Below are positions 50,671 to 60,324 of a stretch of 64,000 bases of DNA, piece by piece. The position numbers and the translations under genes are program-made. The DNA comes from Streptomyces cavernae (GTDB lineage: Bacteria; Actinomycetota; Actinomycetes; Streptomycetales; Streptomycetaceae), in contig NZ_RPDJ01000020.1 of assembly GCF_004023625.1 (NCBI RefSeq), forward strand, positions 1 to 64,000, given 5' to 3'. The notes under the pieces are model-generated. The model saw only the letters and a list, made by a program, of their open reading frames with translations. It had not been told where the DNA came from and ran no database searches. How positions within the stretch are numbered: position 1 is the stretch's first letter; each line of letters opens with the position of its first letter.

Positions 50671-53628
50671 TCAGCCGCCGGCGCTCTTACTGGGGCTGGG
50701 GCTGGGACTTGAGCGGGCGTTCGGGCTGCCGCTGGGACTCGGACTGGCGCCGCCGCTGCCCTTTTCCGCTTCGGCCTGTGCCTCCTCGGCACGCGTCAGC
50801 GCGTCCTGGAGGTCCTTCTGGGCCTCGCCGTACGCCTGCCAGTCGCCCTTCTTGAGCGCTTCCTCACCGGCCTCGTAGGCCGCCTGAGCGTCCGCGATGG
50901 CCCGCTCCAGGTCGGTGCCGCCCGTCGGCGGTTTCGGGGTGTCACCGTCCTCCGGTGGCGGCTCGGGGGTGTCCTCGCCCTCCACGCCGAAGACCGCGTT
51001 CAGCCCTTCGGCGAGCGTGTCCTTGAAGACGGTCTGGTCGCCGTAGGCGACACCCACCTTCCGCAACAGCGGGTAGTTGGACGTGCCACCCCGTGCGTAC
51101 ACCGGCTCGATGTAGAGGAACCCGCCGTTGAGCGGCACGGTCAGTAGATTCCCGTACTCGATGTCGGAGTCGGTGCCCCGGAGGTTGCGGACGAACTCGG
51201 CGACATCGGCGTTGCTGTTGAGCTCGCTCTGCACCTGTTGCGGGCCCCGCACCGTGGAGGTCACTCTCAACAGCCTTATCGTGCCGTAGTCCTTACTGGC
51301 CGCATCGGCGTCCACCGCCATGAACGCCCCCAGGTTCGGGCGCCCGTTGGGCGTGAACGTCGTGGTCAGCGAGAACTGCTGCGCGGTCTGGCCGGGCATC
51401 TTCAGGCTCAGGTAGTACGGCGGAACCGCGCTGCTGTCCTTGTTGGTCGGGTCGTCCGGCACCTGCCAGGCGTCGCTGCCGCTGTAGAACTGGGCGGCGT
51501 CGGTGACGTGGTAGCGGGTGAGCAGCTCCCGCTGGACCTTGAAGAGGTCCTGCGGGTAGCGCAGGTGCTCCATCAGCGAGTCGCTGATCTCACCCCTCGG
51601 CTGCACGGTGCCCGGGAACGCCTTCATCCAGGTCTTCAGGACCGGGTCCTTGGTGTCCCACTGGTAGAGCTTGACCGAGCCGTCGTACGCGTCGACGGTC
51701 GCCTTCACCGAGTTGCGGATGTAGTTGACCCGGTTCTGCTGCGCGACGACCGCGCGCTGATTGTCGGTCAGTGAGTCCGCCGTGGTGTCTCCCAGAGTCG
51801 TGCGGGAGGCATAGGGATAACCGTTGGTCGTCGTGTAGGCGTCGACGATCCACTGGATGCGGCCGTCCACGATCGCCGGGTAGGCGTCGCCGTCGATGGT
51901 CAGCCAGGGTGCCACGGACTCGACGCGCTCCTTGGGCATGCGGTTGTAGAGGATTCGGGAACCCTCGCCGATCGCGCCCGAGTAGAAGATCTGCGGCTCG
52001 CCCAGGGCGACCGCATAGGCGGCGCGGTTGAGCGGGTTGGACAGGTTGACCCCGCTCTTGCCCTCGTAGCTGGTGGTCTTCTCGCCGTTCTCCTCGTAGT
52101 CGAGCTCCTTCTGCGGACCGCCCACGATCGAGTACTGCTCGGTCTTCTCGCCGTAGTAGATCCGCTGCTGGTACTCACCGAGGTCGCCGTCGGTCGGCAG
52201 ACCCGACTCGGAGAAGTCCGGGGAGCCCGCAGGGTCGGAGCCGGTGGACGTGCCCCTGGCCGCGACCATGCCGTAGCCGTGCGTGTATGTGAAGTGGTCG
52301 TTGATCCAGTTGCGCTTGGGGATGCCGTCGATGTTCAGCTCGCGCAGGCCGATGACGGTGTCCTGCTCCTTGCCCGCGGCGTTCGTGTACCGGTCGACAT
52401 CCAGCGTGGACGGGAACTGGTAGTACTTACGCTCCTGCTGGAGCTGCTGGAACGCCGGGGAGACGACATTGGGGTCGATCAGCCGGTAGCTGGCCGCCGA
52501 GTCCGCGTCCTTGCGGATCTGCTCGGCGTTCCCCGTGCCGCCCTTGCCCGAGTAGTCCGTGACCTTGGCGTCGTTGATGCCGTAGGCCTCGCGCGTCGCC
52601 TTGATGTTCTTCTCGATGTACGGCGCTTCCTTGGCCTGCTCGTTGGGCTGGACCTGGAACTTCTGGACGATCGCGGGGTAGAGCCCGCCGATGAGGATCG
52701 CCGAGAGCACCATCAGGCCGAAACCTATGACGGGCAGCTGCCACGTGCGCCGCCACAGGGTCGCGAAGAACAGCAGGGCGCAGATGACCGCGATGCAGAA
52801 CAGGATCGTCTTGGCGGGCAGGTACGCGTTGGCGTCGACGTACCTCAGGCCCGTCCAGTTCCCGGTCGCCTTGAAGTCGCTGGACTTCACCGCGAGTCCG
52901 TACCGGTCGAGCCAGTAGGCGACCGCCTTCAGGGCGACGAACAGGCCGAGCAGCACCGAGAGATGACCGGTGGCCGCGGCCGTGGCGCGGGCTCCTGGAG
53001 AGGTGATGCGCAGGCCGCCGTAGAGGTAGTGCGTGAGGGCGGCGGCGATCAGCGAGAGCACCGCGGCGGCGAAGCCGAAGCCCAGCAGGAAGCGGTACCA
53101 GGGCAGGTCGAAGGCGTAGAAGGAGACGTCCAGCTGGAACTGGGGGTCCTTCTGGCCGAACGGAACGCCGTTCACCCACATCAGCCAGGTGCGCCACTGG
53201 CCGGAGGCGGAGGCTCCGGCGATCAGGCCCACCAGGGAGGTGATCCCGACCAGCAGCCACTTCTTGTGCGGCGCGATGCCCATGCGGTACCGGTCGAGGC
53301 TCTGCTGCTCCATCGACATGGCGCTCAGCGGCGGGCGCAGCCGGTGCGCCAGCCAGATGTTCACGCCGACCGCTGTCGCCATCAGCAGACCGAAGACGAA
53401 GAAGAGACCGATCTTGGTCCACAGAGTGGTGGTGAAGACCGAGGAGTACTTCACCGACCGGTACCACAGCCAGTCCGTCCAGAACCCCGCGAACATGACG
53501 AACGCCATGCCGAGGACGGCAAGGACGCCCAGTGTCATGAGCAGGGTCCGGACCCGCCGGGACGGTCGGCCCACTCTGATCCGTGGCCCCGTCGGGCCTC
53601 CGCCGCGGTCCGGCATCTGGAAAGCCAA
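50671..53628 (-). CDS. UPF0182 family large membrane protein
   Basis: 985 aa. Seven transmembrane helices occupy about the first 330 residues (RTLLMTLGVLAVLGMAFVMF, LFFVFGLLMATAVGVNIWLA, and others). They are followed by a large, probably extracytoplasmic domain of about 550 residues (IEKNIKATREAYGI ... NDHFTYTHGYGMVAARG) typical of COG1615. The C-terminus is Pro/Ser-rich and disordered. Function unknown. TTG 53628 follows GAGGTGCCACC; ATG 53616 is an alternative start. It is divergent from the PPA1309 gene, a pairing conserved in actinobacteria. Confidence 0.9.
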   Translation of the reverse strand: MAFQMPDRGGGPTGPRIRVGRPSRRVRTLLMTLGVLAVLGMAFVMFAGFWTDWLWYRSVKYSSVFTTTLWTKIGLFFVFGLLMATAVGVNIWLAHRLRPPLSAMSMEQQSLDRYRMGIAPHKKWLLVGITSLVGLIAGASASGQWRTWLMWVNGVPFGQKDPQFQLDVSFYAFDLPWYRFLLGFGFAAAVLSLIAAALTHYLYGGLRITSPGARATAAATGHLSVLLGLFVALKAVAYWLDRYGLAVKSSDFKATGNWTGLRYVDANAYLPAKTILFCIAVICALLFFATLWRRTWQLPVIGFGLMVLSAILIGGLYPAIVQKFQVQPNEQAKEAPYIEKNIKATREAYGINDAKVTDYSGKGGTGNAEQIRKDADSAASYRLIDPNVVSPAFQQLQQERKYYQFPSTLDVDRYTNAAGKEQDTVIGLRELNIDGIPKRNWINDHFTYTHGYGMVAARGTSTGSDPAGSPDFSESGLPTDGDLGEYQQRIYYGEKTEQYSIVGGPQKELDYEENGEKTTSYEGKSGVNLSNPLNRAAYAVALGEPQIFYSGAIGEGSRILYNRMPKERVESVAPWLTIDGDAYPAIVDGRIQWIVDAYTTTNGYPYASRTTLGDTTADSLTDNQRAVVAQQNRVNYIRNSVKATVDAYDGSVKLYQWDTKDPVLKTWMKAFPGTVQPRGEISDSLMEHLRYPQDLFKVQRELLTRYHVTDAAQFYSGSDAWQVPDDPTNKDSSAVPPYYLSLKMPGQTAQQFSLTTTFTPNGRPNLGAFMAVDADAASKDYGTIRLLRVTSTVRGPQQVQSELNSNADVAEFVRNLRGTDSDIEYGNLLTVPLNGGFLYIEPVYARGGTSNYPLLRKVGVAYGDQTVFKDTLAEGLNAVFGVEGEDTPEPPPEDGDTPKPPTGGTDLERAIADAQAAYEAGEEALKKGDWQAYGEAQKDLQDALTRAEEAQAEAEKGSGGASPSPSGSPNARSSPSPSPSKSAGG

Positions 53629-53779
53629 GGTGGCACCTCGAAGTTCGCTGTTGATCCGTCAGGCCCCCGTGATCGCGGACCATCCGTCAGGCCCCGTGAT
53701 CGTGGGGCCTCACCTATGCAACTTACTCACGCTTTACTCGGTTCCCGGATCCGGGAACGAACGAGGCAGGATTGTGACC

Positions 53780-54322
53780 ATGTCCAACACTCCCATGGCA
53801 GCGAGCCCGCTCACCCGGGCGGTACTCGAGATCGACGAGTACGCCTCCGGCCTCGGCTGGGACCAGCCCGCCCGCCTCTTCGCCCTCGTCGACACCGCGC
53901 GGCTCAGGTCCCAGGAACCCGCGCTCGCGGCCCAGCTCGGCCTCCAGGACGAGCCGGAGACCACCGGTCTCACCCCCATCGAGCAGGACGAGCTCCCGGC
54001 CGGCCGGCCGCTCGACGAATTCCTCGGCACCATCGCCTGGCCGGAGGCGGTGGCCGGCTGCGCCCTGACCGTGGAGCGGCTGATGCTGCCGCCGTCCGCG
54101 GAGGCGTCGGTCCCGGAAGGCCTGGACGAGGCCGGGCTCGCCAAGTGGGTCGCCGAGCACCCGGACCGCCAGGAGGTCCGGATGACGGTGGCCGTGCTCC
54201 GCGACGGCGCCCGGGAATCCGCCCTGCGCCTGCGGGAGAAGGACTCCCCCACCGAGGTGCTCACCGGTGCGAACCTCGTACCCGGCCTGGCTGAGGCACT
54301 GTCCGCGACGTTCGCGGAGTAG
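53780..54322 (+). CDS. PPA1309-family protein
   Basis: 180 aa, soluble and acidic. Recognisable family sequence is SPLTRAVLEIDEYASGLGWDQPARLFALVDT near the N-terminus and IAWPEAVAGCALTVERLMLPP in the middle. No catalytic residue is obvious; function unknown. Its neighbourhood with UPF0182 and a PDZ/Lon-like protease is preserved in many actinobacteria. The last codons with the stop are duplicated 32 bp downstream. Confidence 0.85.
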   Translation: MSNTPMAASPLTRAVLEIDEYASGLGWDQPARLFALVDTARLRSQEPALAAQLGLQDEPETTGLTPIEQDELPAGRPLDEFLGTIAWPEAVAGCALTVERLMLPPSAEASVPEGLDEAGLAKWVAEHPDRQEVRMTVAVLRDGARESALRLREKDSPTEVLTGANLVPGLAEALSATFAE

Positions 54323-54372
54323 CCGGGGAAGGGTCTCCGACGTTCGCGGAGTAGCCGGGGAAGGATCTCCGT
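54307..54372 (+). repeat. 32-bp tandem duplication of a gene 3' end
   Basis: GACGTTCGCGGAGTAGCCGG begins at 54307 and again at 54339; each unit carries the TAG. Only one base differs (GGGTCTCC/GGATCTCC). Confidence 0.88.
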
Positions 54373-54521
54373 GGGGCGGCCCGGCCGGACCGGTACGGCG
54401 GAAAGGCTCCGCTGGGACCGGTCTCCGGGCCCGCCACGGGCAGGGTCCCCGGGATCGCGAGTGTTCCCGGGCGCCCACCGGCCGGCCCTCGCCGGTGCCT
54501 ACGGCGGTACCGGTACCGGTT

Positions 54522-55619
54522 CTAGTTGGTGGTGCACTTCGGCAGCGCCGAGGTGTCACCGCTGCGGATGTCCTTCAGGGCGCCGAGTGCGTCGTCGATG
54601 GTGCCGACCTTGACGAGCCGGAGGCCCTCCGGGACGTCCTGGGCGGCCGCGGCGCAGTTCTCCGCGGGCGTCAGGAAGTACTGCGCGCCCTTGTCGCGCG
54701 CCCCGACGGTCTTCATCTCGATGCCGCCGATCGGCCCGACCTTGCCGTTGTCGTCGATGGTGCCGGTGCCGGCCACGAACTTGCCGCCGGTGAGGTCGCC
54801 GGGTGTGAGCTTGTCCACGATCCCGAGCGCGAACATCAGCCCGGCGCTGGGCCCGCCCACGTCGGCCAGCTTGATGTCGATGGTGAACGGGAAGGTGTGG
54901 TCCGTCCCGGCCTGGATGCCGACGATCGCCCGGTCCTTGTCGGGCGCCTCGCCCGACTTCCGCGTGGTGATCGTGATCTTCTGCGTCTTCGTCGCCGTCC
55001 GCTTCTCCTTCTCCGCGGCGGCCTGCTCCTTGGCGGGCACGATCGTGAAGACCACGTCCTCACCGGCCTTGTGCTCGGTGACGAGCTTCGCGACGTCGTC
55101 GGGCTGCTTGACCGCCTTGCCGTCCACGGCCTTGATCACGTCCCCGGCGTGCAGCTTCCCCTCGGCCGGAGTGTCCTTGAACACCGTGCGGACGATGACC
55201 CACGACTTCACCGGGATCTTCAGCTCCTTAAGGGCCGCGACCTTGGCGCTCTCCTGGGACTGGCTGAACTCCTCGGCGTTCTCCTGCGTCGACTGCTCTT
55301 CCGTCTTGCCGTCGGGGTAGAGAGTGTCGTGCGGGACGATCTTGCTGTCGTGCGCCAGCCACCCGTAGACGGCCTGCACCAGGTTCATCTTGTAGTCGGC
55401 GCTGGTGACCCGGACCGTCGTCATGTTCAGATTGCCGTCCGCCGGATACGTCTTGCGGCCGGAGACCTGGAGCACCGGCTCGCCCCCGTGCTCCCCCAGC
55501 GTGTTCACCGTCGGTCCCGGGGTCATCTCCGAGTACGGGACTTTGATGAACACTCCCGCGCAGAGCAGCACGATGAGCATCAGGGTGGAAGCGAGCATCG
55601 TCGCGGTGCGGCGTGGCAT
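54522..55619 (-). CDS. PDZ-domain, Lon-like (S16) serine peptidase, YlbL type
   Basis: 365 aa. One N-terminal membrane anchor (TMLASTLMLIVLLCAGVFI), a PDZ domain around residues 150-220 (SWVIVRTVFKDTPAEGKLHAGDVIKAVDG), then an S16 Lon-type catalytic domain with serine in VGGPSAGLMFALGI and lysine in GGIEMKTVGARDKG, the Ser-Lys dyad. It lies outside the membrane and probably degrades or processes envelope proteins. Mycobacterial Rv3194c is the equivalent by content. ATG 55619 was preferred to 55640 because MPRRTATM leads straight into the anchor. Confidence 0.92.
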   Translation of the reverse strand: MPRRTATMLASTLMLIVLLCAGVFIKVPYSEMTPGPTVNTLGEHGGEPVLQVSGRKTYPADGNLNMTTVRVTSADYKMNLVQAVYGWLAHDSKIVPHDTLYPDGKTEEQSTQENAEEFSQSQESAKVAALKELKIPVKSWVIVRTVFKDTPAEGKLHAGDVIKAVDGKAVKQPDDVAKLVTEHKAGEDVVFTIVPAKEQAAAEKEKRTATKTQKITITTRKSGEAPDKDRAIVGIQAGTDHTFPFTIDIKLADVGGPSAGLMFALGIVDKLTPGDLTGGKFVAGTGTIDDNGKVGPIGGIEMKTVGARDKGAQYFLTPAENCAAAAQDVPEGLRLVKVGTIDDALGALKDIRSGDTSALPKCTTN

Positions 55620-55679
55620 GGAACGACAGTACGGGACCACGCTGAGAGCGCACCGCCGGGGCCGTCCGTACGGGAGGAC

Positions 55680-55810
55680 CGGGACACGCGGGGACAGGAC
55701 GAGGCGGCCCTCTCAGGAGCCGACGAGGCGGCCCTCTCAGGAACCCCTGCGGCGACCCGCCTGCGAACCCCTGGGGCGACCCGCTCGGGAGCCGCCCCGG
55801 AGGCAATCCG
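55680..55810 (+). repeat. Short tandem repeats upstream of the PDZ protease
   Basis: GACGAGGCGGCCCTCTCAGG occurs twice, followed by two copies of a CGAACCCCTG(G/C)GGCGACCCG-type unit. No gene is supported between 55620 and 55827. Confidence 0.7.
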
Positions 55811-55827
55811 CTGGGGAGCGCGCTTCC

Positions 55828-56046
55828 TCAGGCCGCGTCGGAGCGCGAACTCTCCACGTGCGAGATATCGGACACATGCGACACATTCGACACATGTGAC
55901 CGCTCCATGGCCTCACGGAAGCGCGCATAACCCGCGAGCTCGGGTCCGTCACCGCTGGACTTGCGATGGCGGCCGGCCCAACTGCCCCATAAACCCGCAC
56001 CGATGGCAGCCAAGACAGGAATCAACAACCACGCGAGCGCCGCCAT
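55828..56046 (-). CDS. Small single-pass membrane protein with SHVS-type repeats
   Basis: 72 aa. One N-terminal membrane helix (MAALAWLLIPVLAAIGAGLWGSWAG), then a charged segment and a repetitive C-terminus (SHVSNVSHVSDISHVESS) encoded by short tandem CGACACATG-like repeats. GGGAGGTCGGC directly precedes ATG 56046. Streptomyces encodes many proteins with this kind of N-terminus next to the PDZ protease or moaE; function unknown. Confidence 0.75.
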   Translation of the reverse strand: MAALAWLLIPVLAAIGAGLWGSWAGRHRKSSGDGPELAGYARFREAMERSHVSNVSHVSDISHVESSRSDAA

Positions 56047-56239
56047 GCCGACCTCCCAACCCCATGAGCGACCGTGACTGATCAGCAGACTAATCATCCA
56101 CCAGATCAACGCTCTCGGCAGGGGTCGGGTTACGCAACCGGAACACCCTTCAGGCGTATTGATGGGCCTCGAAGAGGCTCCCATGCCTCACCAGGAACAT
56201 CGCCCCCAGAAGGCACCACACCTCACAGGAGTCCGTGCC

Positions 56240-56701
56240 TCAGCAGGCGCCCACCCACTCCTCGGTCCCGTCCGAGAACCTCTGGTGCTTCCAGATCGGC
56301 ACCTCGTGCTTGAGGTCGTCGATCAGCTTCCGGCACGCCTCGAAGGCCTCACCCCGGTGCGGACACGACACGGCGACGACCACGGCGAGGTCGCCCACGC
56401 GCAGGTCGCCCACGCGGTGGACGGCGGCAAGCGCCCGCACCGGATAGCCGGCGACCACCTTCTCGGCGATCCGCCGCATCTCGGCCTCGGCACTGGGATG
56501 GCAGGAGTACCCCAGTTCGTCGACGTCGGCGCCACCGTCGTGGTTGCGGACGGTCCCCACGAAGAGCGCGGTCCCGCCGGCCGCGTCGTCCCCGACGGCC
56601 CGGAAGACCTCGTCGAGGGAGAGCGGCGTCTCCCGGATGGCGATCAGCCTGATGGGATCCGCGGCGGCCTGCTCGCCCGGGTGCTCATGCATGGAAGCCA
56701 T
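56240..56701 (-). CDS. moaE: Molybdopterin synthase catalytic subunit MoaE
   Basis: 153 aa. Characteristic sequence includes TALFVGTVRNHDGG, LGYSCHPSAEAEMRRIAE, HRVGDLRVGDLAVVVAVSCPHRGEAFEACR and the C-terminal PIWKHQRFSDGTEEWVG with the catalytic lysine. With MoaD it adds two sulfurs to precursor Z to form molybdopterin. No moaD is adjacent. An alternative ATG is at 56692. Confidence 0.94.
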   Translation of the reverse strand: MASMHEHPGEQAAADPIRLIAIRETPLSLDEVFRAVGDDAAGGTALFVGTVRNHDGGADVDELGYSCHPSAEAEMRRIAEKVVAGYPVRALAAVHRVGDLRVGDLAVVVAVSCPHRGEAFEACRKLIDDLKHEVPIWKHQRFSDGTEEWVGAC

Positions 56702-56849
56702 GCCCCCATCCTGCTACAAACCACCGCCCCTGTGACCGGTCGCGCCTTCTTCGGGGCAGCGACGGGATCTCGACGGAGCCTCGACGGTACCTCCACCGGA
56801 GCATCGATGGTCCGCCGGCCGGGACATCGACGCCGCGCCGGTGCCGGAT

Positions 56850-58013
56850 TCAGATCCGCCGCCGGGCCTTCCGGGCCCTCCGCACCAGAGCGGCCGTTCC
56901 CAGGAGCGCCACGGTCGCCCCCGCGGCCCCCGCCGCCGTCGCGTCCTTGCGCCCGAGCCGCCGTCCCGCCACCGTGTGCCGGCCCGCGACCTCCTCCAGC
57001 AGCTCCGCCAGCACCTCCTCGTTGGTCCACTGGGGACGCCACCCCGCGTCATGGAGCCGGCTCCCACTGACCACCCAGGGGTACATCGTGTAGGCGAGGT
57101 CCCCGGCGGGCGACGGCGTCAGACCGATCCGGTGCAGCCGGGCCGCCGCCCCCAGGGCGACCGCCGACGGCAGTTCCATGCGGCGGATCCCGCTGAGTTC
57201 CTCGACCTCCTCCTGCTCCAGCCATCCCTCGCAGCCGACGGCCAGTTCCCCGTCGACCTTCTCCAGGACGGCGTACTCCATGGCACTGCACAGGTCCTCG
57301 ACGTGGCAGAACTGCCAGGCGGGCCGCGACCCGGCCACCACCAGGAGGCGGGGCGACTCGAAGTACCGGGTCAGCGCGGTGTCGGTGCCGCCGACCAGCA
57401 CGGCGGGGCGTACGACGGTGACATTCAGCCCGGGATGCGCCCGGGGCGCGCGCCGTGCGAGCCGCTCGATCTCCAGCAGGTCCCCGACCCCGGTCGCCTC
57501 CGCGGTCGCCCGCAGCTCGGCGTCCTCGGAGAGGGGCAGCTCGTTGTCGGGCAACGCCCCGTAGACCATCGCGGAGGTGCAGAGCACCACGCGGGGCACC
57601 CCGGCCGCGGCGGACGCGGTCAGCACGGTCTGGGTGCCCCGTACGTTGTACGCGGTACGGGCCGCGGCGTCGGTTTCGAGGTCGAGGTCGAGCGCGAGGT
57701 GCACCACGACGTCGGCGCCCCGCAGCTTCTCGGCGATGGCCGGATCCCGTACGTCGAGGATGTGCCACTGCGCCGCCGCGCATTCGCCGCGCCGCTCGTC
57801 GATGGCCACGACCTGCTTGATCTCTTTGCAGGCGGCGAGCCGCTCGGTGAGCAGCGCGCCCACACCGGAGGCGGCACCGGTGACCGCGACGACGGGTCCG
57901 CGGACTGTCGTCGACTCGCCGGCGCGAAGCTCCGCCGTCGACGGTCGGTGGTCGGGTGACGGGCGTGCTGTTTGGTTTCGCGCTGCGCGAACCTGCGGAT
58001 CTGGGGAACTCAC
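56850..58013 (-). CDS. NAD-dependent epimerase/dehydratase (extended SDR)
   Basis: 387 aa. A Rossmann motif (VVAVTGAASGVGALLTERL) follows a disordered 40-residue N-terminus. Asp at the end of strand 2 (VVAIDERRG) indicates NAD preference. The catalytic Ser/Tyr region is VVLCTSAMVYGALPDN; the usual YxxxK Lys is not clear. The C-terminus ends in a membrane-like helix and basic tail (AAGATVALLGTAALVRRARKARRR), suggesting membrane attachment. Divergent from the DUF2342 gene; substrate unknown. Confidence 0.85.
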   Translation of the reverse strand: MSSPDPQVRAARNQTARPSPDHRPSTAELRAGESTTVRGPVVAVTGAASGVGALLTERLAACKEIKQVVAIDERRGECAAAQWHILDVRDPAIAEKLRGADVVVHLALDLDLETDAAARTAYNVRGTQTVLTASAAAGVPRVVLCTSAMVYGALPDNELPLSEDAELRATAEATGVGDLLEIERLARRAPRAHPGLNVTVVRPAVLVGGTDTALTRYFESPRLLVVAGSRPAWQFCHVEDLCSAMEYAVLEKVDGELAVGCEGWLEQEEVEELSGIRRMELPSAVALGAAARLHRIGLTPSPAGDLAYTMYPWVVSGSRLHDAGWRPQWTNEEVLAELLEEVAGRHTVAGRRLGRKDATAAGAAGATVALLGTAALVRRARKARRRI

Positions 58014-58204
58014 CAGGCGTCTCCAGCGGTTGTCTTCAGTAGGGGCGCGGGTGACGCGTACCTACCAGGTGGCATCCATCCTGCCGCAGGCCAGGAGTCG
58101 GCGAAGCACCAAGACCCGATCGGGCTCTTGGTGTCTACGCTGGGTGGTGTTGTCGGGCAGCCGCCGTCGGACCGGCCGACGGCCCTTACGAGCCGAGGAA
58201 TCCC

Positions 58205-59644
58205 GTGAGTGACACCCCATTCGGATTCGGCCTTCCGCCGGAGGAGCCGGACGACGGCGACGAGGGCAAGAAGAAGGACCAGCAGAGCGGTGGTGGTCAG
58301 GGACCGGCCAACCCGTTCGGTTTCGGCTGGCCCGGAGCGGGCGGCGCCGGGGCCGACAACCCCCTCGCCGCGATGTTCGGTTCCCTGAACCCCACGGACC
58401 TGGGGGCCGCCTTCCAGCAGCTGGGCCAGATGCTCTCCTACGAGGGCGGCCCGGTGAACTGGGACATGGCCAAGCAGATCGCCCGCCAGACGGTCTCCCA
58501 GGGCACCCCGGACGGCATGAAGGACTCGAGCGTCGGCCCCGCCGAGCGCTCCGCGGTGCAGGACGCCGTCCGCCTGGCCGACCTCTGGCTGGACGACGCG
58601 ACGTCGCTGCCGTCCGGCGCGGGCACCGCCGTGGCCTGGAGCCGCGCGGAGTGGGTCGAGGCGACCCTGCCGGTCTGGAAGGAGCTGGTCGACCCGGTCG
58701 CCGAGCGCGTCGGCGCCGCCATGGGCGACGTCCTCCCCGAGGAGATGCAGGCCATGGCGGGCCCGCTGATCGGGATGATGCGCTCCATGGGCGGTGCCAT
58801 GTTCGGCACGCAGATCGGGCAGGCCGTGGGCGTGCTCGCGGGCGAGGTGGTCGGTTCCACCGACATCGGTCTGCCCCTGGGCCCGGCCGGCCGGGCGGCG
58901 CTGCTGCCGGTGAACGTGGAGGCGTTCGGCAGGGACCTCGGCATCGCCAAGGACGAGGTGCGGCTGTACCTCGCCCTGCGGGAGGCAGCCCACCAGCGCC
59001 TGTTCGCCCATGTCCCGTGGCTGCGCTCGCACTTGTTCGGTGCGGTCGAGGGCTACGCACGCGGGATCAAGGTCGACACCGCCAAGCTGGAGGACGTGGT
59101 CGGCCAGCTCGACCCGTCCAACCCCGAGCAGCTGCAGGACGCCCTCCAGCAGGGCATGTTCCAGCCGGAGGACACCCCGGCCCAGAAGGCCGCACTGGCC
59201 CGTCTCGAGACGGCCCTGGCGCTCGTCGAGGGCTGGGTGGACGCGGTGGTCCACGCCGCCGCGAAGCCCCGTCTGGCCTCCGCGGACGCCCTGCGCGAGA
59301 CGCTGCGCCGCCGCCGTGCTTCGGGCGGCCCCGCCGAGCAGACCTTCGCCACCCTGATCGGTCTGGAGCTGCGCCCGCGCCGGCTGCGCGACGCCTCCCG
59401 CCTGTGGGCCTCGCTCACGGACGCACGCGGGGTGGACGGCCGTGACGCGCTGTGGGCGCATCCGGACATGCTGCCCACCGCCTCCGACCTGGACGATCCG
59501 GACGGCTTCGTCCACCGCGAGCAGCTGGACTTCTCCGAGCTGGACAAGATGCTCGGGGAGGCCGCCGACGGCCCCGCCGCAAAGCCGGACCTCAGGAAGA
59601 AGGACGACGACAAGGGCGACGGCACCCAGGACGACGCCGAGTGA
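58205..59644 (+). CDS. DUF2342/COG5282 putative zinc-dependent metalloprotease
   Basis: 479 aa. A Gly/Pro/Asp-rich N-terminus (SDTPFGFGLPPEEPDDGDEG) leads into a helical domain. The family's metal-site helix is visible as LREAAHQRLFAHVPWLRSHLF. A classical HExxH is absent, as is normal for this family. M. tuberculosis Rv3195, next to the PDZ protease gene, is the counterpart. The GTG start lies behind CGAGGAATCCC. Its stop overlaps the NUDIX start (GTGA). Confidence 0.88.
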   Translation: MSDTPFGFGLPPEEPDDGDEGKKKDQQSGGGQGPANPFGFGWPGAGGAGADNPLAAMFGSLNPTDLGAAFQQLGQMLSYEGGPVNWDMAKQIARQTVSQGTPDGMKDSSVGPAERSAVQDAVRLADLWLDDATSLPSGAGTAVAWSRAEWVEATLPVWKELVDPVAERVGAAMGDVLPEEMQAMAGPLIGMMRSMGGAMFGTQIGQAVGVLAGEVVGSTDIGLPLGPAGRAALLPVNVEAFGRDLGIAKDEVRLYLALREAAHQRLFAHVPWLRSHLFGAVEGYARGIKVDTAKLEDVVGQLDPSNPEQLQDALQQGMFQPEDTPAQKAALARLETALALVEGWVDAVVHAAAKPRLASADALRETLRRRRASGGPAEQTFATLIGLELRPRRLRDASRLWASLTDARGVDGRDALWAHPDMLPTASDLDDPDGFVHREQLDFSELDKMLGEAADGPAAKPDLRKKDDDKGDGTQDDAE

Positions 59645-60189
59645 GCCTCTATGACGACGCGGTCCTCGTACTCAAGGGACTTCCGGGACTCAAGGGACTC
59701 CCAGGAGACGAGGGCCAGGAAGAGCTGCGTCAGGTGTATCTCGATCACCTGTCCGAGCACCCCGACGGCATGTGGAAGGCCTGCACGGCCGGGCACGTCA
59801 CGGCGAGTGCCCTGGTGATCGATCCCGCGCGCGGGCGGGTCCTGCTGACACTGCACCGCAAGCTGAAGATGTGGCTGCAGATGGGCGGCCACTGCGAGCC
59901 GGGCGATCCGACGCTGACCGCGGCGGCGCTGCGCGAGGCGACCGAGGAGTCGGGGATCGAGGACCTGACGCTGCTGCCGGGAGGCCCCGTGAGGCTGGAC
60001 CGGCATCCCATTCCGGCGCCGTGCAATTGGCATCTGGACGTTCAGTACGCCGCGCTCGCCCCGGCGGGCGCGGACGCCGCGATCAGCGACGAGTCTCTCG
60101 ACCTTCGCTGGTTCGCGTACGACGACGTCGCGGCGGTGGCCGACGAGTCGGTCGTACGACTGCTGGAGGCCGCGCGCGCGAGGCTCTGA
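59641..60189 (+). CDS. NUDIX hydrolase
   Basis: 182 aa. The complete NUDIX box Gx5Ex7REUxEExGU is present as GHCEPGD...LREATEESGI, binding Mg2+ for nucleoside-diphosphate-X hydrolysis. The N-terminus contains a short repeat (KGLPGLKGLPG). Substrate not predictable. The GTG at 59641 shares GTGA with the upstream stop, so it is translationally coupled to the DUF2342 gene. Confidence 0.9.
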   Translation: MSLYDDAVLVLKGLPGLKGLPGDEGQEELRQVYLDHLSEHPDGMWKACTAGHVTASALVIDPARGRVLLTLHRKLKMWLQMGGHCEPGDPTLTAAALREATEESGIEDLTLLPGGPVRLDRHPIPAPCNWHLDVQYAALAPAGADAAISDESLDLRWFAYDDVAAVADESVVRLLEAARARL

Positions 60190-60324
60190 CGGGGTTTCCG
60201 CGGTCCCCCGTTCTCCGGACCCCGGTTCTCGGGTGTTCCGGCTCTCCGGAGGGCTCTCCTGAAGCACGGTGAGGGGCGGTCGCCGGTGGCGCCGCCCCTG
60301 ACCGAGAAGGCCCGCAGGCCGGCG

